NCBI GenBank assembly: GCA_027627225.1
Contig: CM051026.1
Location: 4,444,415-4,508,414, forward strand
DNA: 64,000 nt
From: Congeria kusceri
Lineage: Eukaryota; Mollusca; Bivalvia; Myida; Dreissenidae
Direction of reading: 5' to 3'
Shown: piece by piece, positions 46,590 to 56,139 of the stretch
Position numbering within the stretch: position 1 is the stretch's first letter
Layout: each line of letters begins with the position of its first letter
Notes under the pieces: generated by a model
The model's input: the letters and a program-made list of their open reading frames with translations, nothing else
What the model was told of the DNA's origin: nothing
Databases searched by the model: none
Program-made: the position numbers and the translations under genes

Positions 46590-47560
46590 GCGACGTTTGT
46601 CCGCCGATGAAGGCAACCGTGTGACGGCTGATGAAGGCTATGGTTTGTCGGCCGATGAAGGCAACCGTGTGTCGGCCGATGAAGGCAACCGCGTGTACGC
46701 TGATGATCGCAACCGTGTGCCGACCGATGAAGGCAACCGTTTGTCCGCCGATGAAGCCAACCGTGTGTCGGCCGATGAAGGCAACCGCATGCACGCCGAT
46801 GAAGGCAACCGTGTGTCGGCCGATGAAGGCAACCGTGTGTCCGCCGATAAAGGCAACCGTGTGTCCGCCGATGATGGCACCCGCGTGTCGACCGATGAAG
46901 GCAACCGCGTGTCCGCCGACGAAGGCAACCGTGTGTCGGCCGATTAAGACAACCGTGTTTCGGCCGATGAAGGCAAACGCGTGTACGCCGATGAAGGCAA
47001 CCGCGTGTCGACCGATGAAGGCAACCGTTTGTCCGCCGATGAAGGCAACCGTGTGTCCACCGATAAAGGCAACCGTGTTTCCGCCGATGATGGCACCCGC
47101 GTGTCGACCGATGAAGGCAACCGCGTATCCGCCGATGAAGGCAACCGTGTGTCGGCCGATGAAGACAACCGTGTTTCGGCCGATGAAGGCAAATGCGTGT
47201 ACGCCGATGAAGGAAACCGCGTGTCGACCGATGAAGGCAACCGTTTGTCCGCTGATGAAGGCAACCGTGGGCCGGCCGACGAAGGCAACCGCGTGTACGC
47301 CGATAAGCGCAACCGTGTGTCAACCGATGGAGGCAACCGTTTGTAAGCCGATAAAGGCAACAGTGTTTCCGCCGTTGATGGCACCCGCGTGTCCGCCGAT
47401 GAAGGCAACCGTGTGTCGGCCGATGAACGCAACCGTGTGTCCGCCGATAAAAGGCAACCTTGTGTCTACCGATGAGCGCAACCGAAAGGCCGTTAATAAA
47501 GACAACAGTGTGTCCATCGGACAACAGTGTGTCCATCGATGAGGGCAAAAACGTGTGCTC
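46590..47560. repeat. 24-bp minisatellite, about 40 units (gccgatgaaggcaaccgtgtgtcg)
   Basis: The unit aaccgtgtgtcggccgatga + aggc is repeated for about 960 bp with substitutions but few indels. The period is a multiple of three, so several frames on both strands stay open. These include a 303-codon plus frame, a 344-codon minus frame and an 8-residue repeat reading SADEGNRV on the plus strand. GC content is far above the surroundings. No start context, splice site or unique flanking coding sequence supports a gene. Confidence 0.85.
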
Positions 47561-48006
47561 GCAAATTAGGGCAAAATGCGTGCTCGCCGAATAAGGCAAT
47601 AACAATAAGGCAATACTATAACGGCATTGAAAGGCGGGTCATATTCATAGAGGATTTCTGTGAAAGTTAAATTCACAACTATAAAACAACATTTTGAATG
47701 AGCAATTAAAGTTTTAATTTAATGTTAATTTTTGACACACCGTAGTATTTAGTTTATTTCTTCAGAACATTTTAAAAAGACTAAATGCTTCCCTATGTAA
47801 ATTAAACGTTAGCGATCTGAATTGGCTGATGCGTGCCATCATCATTTAATTTAATACATTGTATAAATGTAGACTATTTTATAACAGCATAAATATATTA
47901 GAACTATGTTTGCAAGATATTTGGAACACGTGTCGAATATGATCCATAATTTGCTAAATTGAAACGCAACAAAGTGCACATGCTGTAAACATTGACATCA
48001 GATTTG
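47561..48006. other. Short AT-rich stretch with no gene
   Basis: No feature was recognised between the 24-bp array and the inverted-repeat element at 48007. Confidence 0.45.
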
Positions 48007-48250
48007 GGCCCGTATTCACCAACCTATTCTTAGACTTAAGAATATTCTTTAAACGTTTATCTTCTAAGATCGCTGTAAATTTGAATCATACTTGGTATCC
48101 ATCGACTCTAACTACATCATTCTTTATTTAGAACGATTTGCTAGGAAATAAGCAACACTGGGACCCAGAATATTTGCACACGCAGAAGTATAATTTCTTG
48201 AGTCTAAGTCTGCTCTTTATTGTTAAGACTAAGAATGGGTCGGTATTTCC
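48007..48250. mobile_element. Short inverted-repeat element (GGGCCCGTATTCA family)
   Basis: The start gggcccgtattcaccaacct + attcttagacttaag is mirrored by 'gttaagactaagaatgggtc' + ggtatttcc at the end. Non-coding, related to 30694-30866. Confidence 0.55.
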
Positions 48251-48734
48251 AGTCATGTTTGTGTCAGTTTTAAATGTGCGTGCATGCATATGTGCTGTTT
48301 CTATGTTTCGAACAATTTTGTTACGTGTTACGTATTTCAAAGTGGTATGGGTGTTGAATATATTTCATTCCACTTGAAAATGTCGAAAATCTTGCACACG
48401 GTAACATATACTTACTTTTTAAATCGATGACTAGTAGCCATTTAAAGTTATATTGCTTATTAATGTAAAAAAAAAAATCCAGCTGACTGCGTTATTCATA
48501 CATGAATAATTAAAGTTGTATTTATAATTTATTATTTAACTGCACCATGTAAAACAAGCGCTATCTTACAAAGCGTGCCATTCACTGACTTCTGTCCTAT
48601 CTTCACATTGAATTCTAACATGATACTCGCTGATTATTTTCTATAATCAAGGAACAAAGTTATCGTTGTTAAACTACCCCGCAATGAACGAAGTAAAAAG
48701 TAGTCCGGATTGTGAGCGGAGCATATTAAAATGT

Positions 48735-48960
48735 AGTTATCATTACAATTGCAAAATTATTTGTCATATCATGTGATAATCGAAATAATTTTCGGATTAT
48801 CGTTGTTTATTGGGCAATAAACATTTCTTTATCGTTCTGATGCGTGGCTATTACACCTATCGGGCTAACACCCGCGTGGTTAAATTCCTACGAATCAGAA
48901 CTCCAAATCGTTGTTTATTGGCCGATAAACAACGATAAATCAAAAATTATTTCTTAAATA
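48735..48960. repeat. Palindromic ACAACGATAA-family element
   Basis: 'cggattatcgttgtttattg' at the left and 'ggccgataaacaacgataaa' at the right are inverted copies around 'ctgatgcgtggctattacac' and 'aaattcctacgaatcagaac'. The second half is nearly identical to 14795-14865. Confidence 0.6.
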
Positions 48961-49614
48961 TAATAGCTTACGAATCGAACGAGTAATAGTAGCATAGACG
49001 TTAACTTGAATCTACGTGAAACAATAACAAGAACATCACAGGTCACAGCCATATTTGAGCAAGTATTAGGCGTACATGTTTTTGTTGGTTTCCGCTTACC
49101 CGAAAACAGTTTGTTTGCCTATCAATCATTAAGTTTTTCTGATTTCCGGCAGTGTTCGCTTATATCAGAAGTGTCGTGCCAGAAATCTCTTTTTCTATGA
49201 CCTTATTTATAGTATAGCTACAGTGTCTTTTTGTGAGGCATTTGAACAGTTTACATGCAGTCCAATACTGAGTATACTTAAACTGCGTGGTGAATATGCG
49301 GTGAAGAAAAAAGATCAAGGCAACTAAGTTATATTTTACCTGCTCTCCTAGATATTTTGTAGATGCCAGCGGAAACCAATCATTTTAACCTTATTTATCT
49401 GGGCATGTACTCATAAAGCGTCTTAGTGAACACGTAAGTAAATGTCTTAAAAGTCTGTGACCATTTCAGTTATAATTCGAGTCAGATATAAAGCATGCTT
49501 ATTCTAATAAAACTATGATAAATGCTTCGTTTTTATTTTCATTTCATATAAAACTTAATCTTAAATTTTCATTTATTTGTATCCTAAATTATGATCTATC
49601 TCAGGTGCTTTATG
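48961..49614. other. Unassigned stretch
   Basis: No gene, RNA or repeat boundary was seen. A 64-codon frame at 49006-49200 is not supported by motif or context. Confidence 0.4.
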
Positions 49615-49830
49615 AATGCATAATTAGTAAACCACGCGTTTCACGGTTTCCTCGTGCATTTTCGATATTGATCTATGCTGCAAACTGACGCTGAATGTGC
49701 ACGAGGATGTCGTGAATTCCATGACAGTCGCTGACTTAAGCAAGCACTTTGAATCGTTCTATAACTAGATGTCGCGTTACAGACACCGGCCCAGAGGAAC
49801 GTACATTATGATTTTGCCAGAATCGAGTAT
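49615..49830 (+). repeat. Interspersed block shared with 30890-31110
   Basis: 'gtaaaccacgcgtttcacgg', 'ttctataactagatgtcgcg' and 'attttgccagaatcgagtat' occur in the same order and spacing as at 30890. Here no minisatellite follows. Confidence 0.65.
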
Positions 49831-49989
49831 TACCCCTTTGGTTTTTTAATGATTGAATACTGGATCATATAATTGAGCACATAAAATAATGTTACATTAT
49901 TAAACTAATATTTGTGCGTTGGAAATGCCCTATTTGAGTACATCACCCCAAAACACACAAATGGTGTGAAACTTGTTTTATTGAATTCG

Positions 49990-50275
49990 TTGATTAAAAA
50001 ATAATTTTCGATTTATCGTTGTTTATCGGCCAATATCCACGCAACAGAACAACAAAGAGTTGTTTATTGGCCGATAAAACAGCGATAATGCGAAAATTAT
50101 TTCGATTTTAACATGATCTGACAAATATGTTTACAATTATATTGAAAATTACATATTACTATGCTCCGCTCAGAATCGGGACTACTTTTTGAGTTGTTTA
50201 TTAGGTAGTTTAACAACGATAATTTTGTTATTTGTCTATAGAAAAATCAGCAAGTATCATGTTAGAATTAAAAAC
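49990..50275. repeat. ACAACGATAA family copy with the 'tatgctccgctcag' segment
   Basis: The best match is to 1060-1355: 'aacaaagagttgtttattgg', 'tatgctccgctcagaatcgg', 'gactactttttgagttgttt', then 'ttgtctatagaaaaatcag' and 'caagtatcatgttagaatta'. It is followed at once by a tRNA-like sequence. Confidence 0.6.
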
Positions 50276-50280
50276 AAAAT

Positions 50281-50350
50281 GCCTCCACCGGGTCTCGAAC
50301 CTATGACCTGCAGACCAAACGTCGGTTGCGTTAACCACTCGACCAGACGC
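50281..50350 (-). other. tRNA-like sequence, minus strand
   Basis: On the minus strand box A is 'tggtcgagtggttaacgc' and box B 'taggttcgagaccc'. The anticodon arm aacc-gacgttt-ggt is weak, and the acceptor gcgtctg pairs poorly with tggaggc. It abuts an interspersed repeat, which fits a tRNA-derived mobile element and not a working gene. Confidence 0.5.
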
Positions 50351-50559
50351 ATGTATGCTTATTTTCACGTGTATTTTTATCACTGTGATACACATGCTTT
50401 AAAAATATCGACACAAAGCCGTATAAATGCTTGATAAGTTTACCTTTTCAATTGACTACAACATTTCCCGTGCTTATAAATATTTAATATTCAGAATCAT
50501 TTTAAAATAAATATGATCGGAACTAAACTGCTTGCCAGAGGTCTTGAAGCGCGTTCTGT

Positions 50560-50780
50560 CCAGGTCATCCTACGTCCTCAAGGCCGATTGGTCTGCCATT
50601 CCTGTCTCGTTCTGAACACGTGGAACTGTCGTCTGCATGAATTGTCGTCTGCACCTCTGCAGAGCTCCTTGTCACGCTTTCCATTGCAAGTCTACAAACC
50701 GGAAACCAGTGAGGCCTATTGACCGTCATGCCATCACCATCACCGTCCTTCTCCGTAGATACTGGTAAACGTGTACCGGT
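50560..50780 (+). repeat. Interspersed block shared with 63075-63290
   Basis: 'cattcctgtctcgttctgaa', 'gaactgtcgtctgca', 'aattgtcgtctgc', 'gcaagtctacaaaccggaaa' and 'ccgtccttctccgtagatac' all recur in order at 63085-63275. Here it leads directly into the minisatellite at 50790. Confidence 0.65.
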
Positions 50781-50789
50781 GTTACAGTT

Positions 50790-51075
50790 ACGTGCGTGTC
50801 CGCCGATGAGCAAATATGAACAAGTGTGTGTCCGCCGATGAGCACGTATGAACATGTGTTTGTCCGCATTTGAACATGAATGTGTTCGCCTTTGAACGTA
50901 TATGTGTCCGCCTATGACCGTGTATGTGTCCGCCCATGAACATGTGTGTGTCCGCCGATGAACGTGTATGTGTTCACCTTTGAACGTGTATGTGTCCGCC
51001 GATGAACATGTATGCGTCCGCCGATGAACATGTGTATGTCCGCCGATGAACGTGTATGTGTTCGCCTTTTAACGT
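50790..51075 (+). repeat. Minisatellite (tgtgtccgccgatgaacgtgta type)
   Basis: About a dozen imperfect units of 22-24 bp built on tgtgtccgccgatgaacgtg and tgttcgcctttgaacgtgta. Shares phrases with 28955-29560 and 46590-47560. Confidence 0.8.
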
Positions 51076-51539
51076 GTATTATAAAAATATATTGACTGCT
51101 TATGAGTAATCAGTAATATAATTGATGTAGAATAAACACTCGCCCATGAGAAATCATGACAATTATCATTTATTCGAGCACTGATGATTGTTAGCCAGCA
51201 TTACGGAGGTTAGGGTTAGTGTTAAGGATATTACCGATGTGTTTTGCAAATGTATTCAGTTGCAGAATCTTCAAGTTGACCATTAAATAAAATGAAAAAA
51301 AATCGCTACCTTCCTATCCTGATGTATTGGTCATGAAACCTGAAACAAAACATTTGTACGCCTAACTGGATTGTGCAGAAAATCAACTGTTGAATATAAT
51401 TTACACTCTGCTTAATTAACGTGTGTTTCATTTTCTTTAACATGGAATGCAGCTTTATTGTTTTTTGAGCGAACAACGTAATAAATTATGTTGATAAAAC
51501 AACGTTTTTACAAATATATCAAGTTGGTTCACGGTTTTT

Positions 51540-52621
51540 TATGCCCCTACTTTTAGACGGGAGGGGGTATATATATTTGCGGGCATAATATACCGGCCAA
51601 GTTCAATAATCAATCAAATCGCCTCAGGAATTGTGGAGTTATGACCATTGAATTATCTAAAATTACTTTAAATTAGCCTTTTGAGCTATTTTAACCTAGA
51701 GGAACAATGAACGCTAAAGCCAATTTCGAAAACTCTAGTTTTTTCAAAATTACGCGCCTTTTTGCATTTAGAAATTGTACACGTAAAGCTAATTAGATAG
51801 ATTCAATTTTTTCGGTAAGCTAGTTTCTCAGGAATGGCTGAAGGAAATTCATTTAAACTTAAAACAGGTAGTCCATATTTTAAAATGAACCCATAGGCCA
51901 ATTTTGAGAACTCTAGATTGAAATGTTTCAAAAGATTGGGCCTTTGCATTTAGACATTTTACATTTAAAGCTAATTGGATATGTTAAAGTTTTTCGGTAG
52001 GCTAGTTTTTCAGGAATGACTTGAGGGATTTCATTCATGCTTGACACATTTATACATCATATTAAAATGAAGCCATTGACCAAGTTTGGTTATTCTCGTT
52101 TGAAATTTGTCAAATTTTAGGCGTTTTATACTTAGACAATTTAAAGTTATTTGAATAGGTTACAGTTTTTTTTTGGTTAGCTAGTTTCTAAGAAAGGGGT
52201 TGAGGAATATCATTTAAACATAAATGTTTATTCCCCATATTAAAATGGACCCATAAGCAAAGTTTGGGAACTCAAGTTTAAAATTTTTCAAAATTATGGG
52301 CCTTTTTATACTTAGAAATTTTACATTCACGTGGGTGAGTTGACGGCGTAAATTTTTAATTTCCACTCTCTTACTCGAGAATGGATCTCCATGCATACGC
52401 TTGAGGTAGGTTTGTTTGGTGTCACGGTCAAGGTCACTGTTAATATTAATTGAAAAAAAAGTTTCTGCTGTACAACTCGAGAACAGATTGAACTATTTTA
52501 ATGAACCCCAAGGTATAGATACCGTGCAGCGTATAGATCCTGACAGTTTGTTTTAGAAAAAATGCCAGTAACTCAGACAAGTACAAGGAAAGTCGAGCGC
52601 GGTGTTCTCCGACAGCTCTTG
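51540..52621 (+). mobile_element. Helentron-like element
   Basis: Starts with the fold-back tgcccctacttttagacggg + aggggg and ends 'agtcgagcgcggtgttctcc' + gacagctcttg, matching the 3' ends of 2117-3134 and 12390-13130. The core has four or five units of about 180 bp ('tcaggaatg.cttgagg.attt', 'ccatattaaaatgaacccat', 'aattttgagaactctag'). The same core type starts at 63363. Non-coding. Confidence 0.65.
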
Positions 52622-53004
52622 TTTTACATTTTAGTTCAAATACGCTGTACTATTTTGGCAGCGAATAAGGTAAAAAAAAGTCTGAGTTGCCCAGAAAAGT
52701 CCAAAATACGTACCCTGGTTCGAGTAAAAAATTGTTATAAATTTTAATCTGTTGCCTAGAGCATCGAGCAACATACAGACTGATTAATTTTAACATGTGC
52801 AGTAAACGTGATATGGGAAGACATCATGTACATCATTATTTACGTTGACATTATTTTAAACCATTAAGAAACCTTGTTTTACACCAGTATGTTCAATGTA
52901 TTTTCCATTTGGACAACGACATTATGAATGTTTGCAGGCCGCCATTATTTGGGTTCCTGGACAAATATTTAGTTTTATCTATATTCTAGTTAAAGCCTCA
53001 GTGA
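52622..53004. other. Unassigned stretch
   Basis: AT-rich. No gene or repeat boundary is supported. Confidence 0.4.
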
Positions 53005-53400
53005 GACATTCCCGATTTGTGCTGCCGTTCTTGAGCCAACAGCGTCCCGAATCAAATATGTCAAAAGTCGGGACTATGATGTGAGATTCGGGGCTCGAAA
53101 TTATTTTTTTTATCGTAAGATCGCATATGTCCCGACAGCGTCCCGACAGAGTCCCGATAAATATTGTATACACTATCATTCCCGTTCCACCGGATATTGT
53201 CCCGACACCGCCCCGATGCAGTCGAATCTATCCTGGCAGAGTCCCGACTTTACAATTCGGCTGAGTCTCCCGAATGTCAAGGGACAACCTTATCACGCCG
53301 AACGTGTCCCGATGATTCCCGATTCTCAGGACAGGGTCCCGAAAGCGTCCAGACAGCTCCCGACAGCGTTCCGATGCTTCTCGTGGCTGGTGGTTAGCTG
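53005..53400. repeat. GC-rich block of TCCCGACAGCG repeats, candidate transposon end
   Basis: Contains about a dozen copies of tcccgac or tcccgat, often as gtcccgacagcgtcccgac, inside AT-rich DNA. The minus-strand reading of its right edge, accagccacgagaagcatcgg, resembles the ends of the 5.2 kb unit at 23685 (CCCAGCcAGCA...ATCGG), whose subterminal repeats also have the form gccgacagcggcccgat. It may be a solo end of a related element. Confidence 0.4.
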
Positions 53401-53855
53401 TATTCAGTTTTTAAGCAAGAATGTGATTTCTAACAATGAATTGGACAGGTAAAAGTTGACGGGCACATCGACATAAACGTGTATATGCAACAGCACATTC
53501 ACCAGACTACAATGTACTGTTCACGCGGATATCGCTGCTTTAAATAACGACGTCTTGGGCTGTATTAAGGAAACATCTTAAGTGTATATTAAAACATGTT
53601 CACTTCAAAAATTCAAAATGTTTTACTCTAATAATTAATTAACAGTAAGCACTGTACAAAGGAAAATAAAGTTTAAATAAAATGTTGATTTTAAGGTTAA
53701 GGATAAGATATTACTCAAGAATTTTCTGGAATACGGCCCCTTGACATGGCTTTGAATCACCGGTACTGCACACACTATGTGGCTGCCACTACGTGATGTT
53801 GTCACGTGTTTGAGTCCCGAGTACTATGGCACTGTTGCGTTTACCACCACAAGAA
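53401..53855. other. Unassigned stretch
   Basis: No gene seen. A scrap 'ctacgtgatgttgtcacgtg' + tttgagtccc at 53790 is faintly box B-like. Confidence 0.35.
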
Positions 53856-53859
53856 CTGC

Positions 53860-53995
<136 letters not shown>

Positions 53996-54475
53996 GTAAT
54001 TATTTGCATATCATCCTATAAACTTGAAAGATTTGCTTGTTTGTGTGTTTGTAAAAGCATGTTATGAATAGATTGTCATGGCATAAATGTTGAAAATGGG
54101 CCAATGAGCAAACGACTATAGTTTGGTGGTGATCTAGATCACTGTTTGGATCCAAGTCTTGTTGTAAGGATTCTGTATACTATGTTTACCATCACATCAT
54201 AACTCACTGGTTGCACACTACATGGTAGTATGAGCTACCTGAGCAAAGGTCTGAGATGTCCAGGTGTTAAAAAAATCGTCTACTAACACTGGTATATTGT
54301 AGTTGTAGTTTTATTCTCAAACATTCAGATTGTCTTATGGTTGGATCCCGTTACCCGGTACCGGTACAGTGCCGAATAGTCGTTTTGTTCATCACTAGTA
54401 TATTCAGATTCAAATGAGAAAGTCTTATGAAGTTTAATTAAGTTTTTCCTAAAGAGCTTCGTAAATAGTGGCATA

Positions 54476-54676
54476 GGGCCCATATTTATAACGATGCTTA
54501 AGCAAATCTTAACTTCAGCTGAAAATAAGTCAAAATTGGATTTCGTGCTTAAAACACTATGCTTTAGAGTATGGAAATATGTTGCAATATCAAATGCAGA
54601 AAAACAATTATAAAATATCTGAATTTAAAGATTTTGCTTAAATTTTTTATCTAGGATTCTTTATAAATATGGGTCC
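54476..54676. mobile_element. Palindromic inverted-repeat element, about 200 bp
   Basis: Starts gggcccatatttataacgat and ends 'attctttataaatatgggtc' + c: the terminal 17 bases are near-perfect inverted repeats. 'gcttaagcaaatcttaac' lies just inside. Non-coding MITE. Confidence 0.7.
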
Positions 54677-54739
54677 TTCGAATGCCTTCTTCGCCACTAG
54701 AACAATATACTTAATGTAGCAGTATAAAGCTTTCATGTA

Positions 54740-54820
54740 AGATCCACGCGTTTCACGATTTCCTCGTGCTTAGTAGTTATCGATCGGAGCAGCAAACTGT
54801 GCACGAGGATATCGTGACAT
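54740..54820 (+). repeat. Fragment of the 30890/49615 block
   Basis: 'tccacgcgtttcacgatttc' + ctcgtgc and then 'gcaaactgtgcacgaggata' + tcgtga correspond to the first part of the blocks at 30890 and 49615. Confidence 0.55.
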
Positions 54821-54904
54821 TACTTCGTAAAGTCCCCGTCCGTAGTTTTCTCCCATTTCTACAACAACAACAACAACTCTGTCTTTCTTTTATTCTTTTT
54901 TTTT

Positions 54905-55035
54905 CAATAGTCGCAATGTCACTCTAATACATGTCGCATTGTCACTCTAATACATGTCTCATTGACACTCTAATACATGTCGCATTGTCACTCTAATACA
55001 TGTCGCATTGTCACTCTAATACATGTGCGACAATG
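54905..55035 (+). repeat. 23-bp tandem repeat, five copies
   Basis: The unit atgtcgcattgtcactctaa + tac is repeated about five times and ends in 'atgtgcgacaatg', an inverted copy of the unit start. 54860-54890 has a short caacaa run. Confidence 0.85.
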
Positions 55036-56135
55036 ATATGCTTCAAATATTTTTATATATGTTTAAAATAAAATATTACGACATTGAAAAAAAACACACA
55101 ACAACAACAGCACTACTAATACTTATACCAATACTGCTACAATAACTGATTTAATTAGCGTTATTACTTTTATTTATTTACTGTTTACCCGTTGTACAAA
55201 TGCAGAATATTGACCTGGTTAGGTCCAATTGTCTGGCAGTTTCTACTCAATAGCCGTGTTGATGACAAATGATTCCAAGATTACATTGTCTCATTAACGA
55301 CGAGTCACAGTTGGTGAAATAACCAATATTTCACTGTCAGTGTGTTTCTGTTAGGTCTTTATATTAGGCAATCTGAGTGTTTTCCTAAATTTAAGTTAAT
55401 AATGCCTGGTTTTAACTTGTGGTTACGTTAACATCGCGTGCATAAAATATACATTAATTTTCTATTGAGTGACAAGCGTAGGCGTTATTAACGTAATGGA
55501 ATTTCTCGTTAGTACTTAAATCAAAAGATGTAACTAGTACGTGAACTCAGCGCTTGTTGCTCTAAGAATCGCACTGAGGCGGGCAATTAATCCTCCGGCT
55601 CTGTCCAGATTACGTGAGGTGGATAGGTCGCGAGTTCGAGTCCCTAGTTTCCGCGACTCAGTGGAGTTCAGTGACCATAGGCAGTGTGGTAGTGAAATGG
55701 CTATGGCAGTGTTCCGCGACATCAACACCATTGGCATACTGCCAATTAAAGCCAATTTGTTTTCCATTTCATGCTGAAAATATGCAATTTGACATGGTTC
55801 ACCGGGACGAGGTGTTCGATTACTCGTTGTATAAAGAGCCTTCATACATACGTTGTTCGCTATAGCGGTATCATAAAAAGATAGCGACCAGAAATGATTT
55901 TCAATATTTCAATTTTGTATAGATTGCATAGCAGTTGAAGGACAGTTCTCTTAATTATCAACAGAAATACAACTTACAAACAAACTTACATCTACCTTAC
56001 TTGTGTGTTACTGTATGAAAAATAATGGAATATCGGTTGTGAACATGCGTGCATGAATGTTCTAAGTCGCTTTCTGAATCAAAAATATGGTTGTGTCGCA
56101 TTTTTGAGTCAAACCATTCTTTTTTTACTTCGTTA
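55036..56135. other. 1.1 kb with a possible SINE remnant; no gene
   Basis: 'ggataggtcgcgagttcgag' + tccctag at 55617-55645 looks like a box B region. A tail with 'ggcagtgtggtagtgaaatg' follows, as in tRNA-derived SINEs, but box A is not clear. Frames here (55534-55865) are not supported as genes. Confidence 0.35.
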
Positions 56136-56139
56136 TATT

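Noticed and set aside
46571..47605. Long open frames on both strands (up to 344 codons) read as repeat-protein genes
   Set aside because: They follow from a 24-bp period without stops. No start context, splice site or unique coding flank supports translation.
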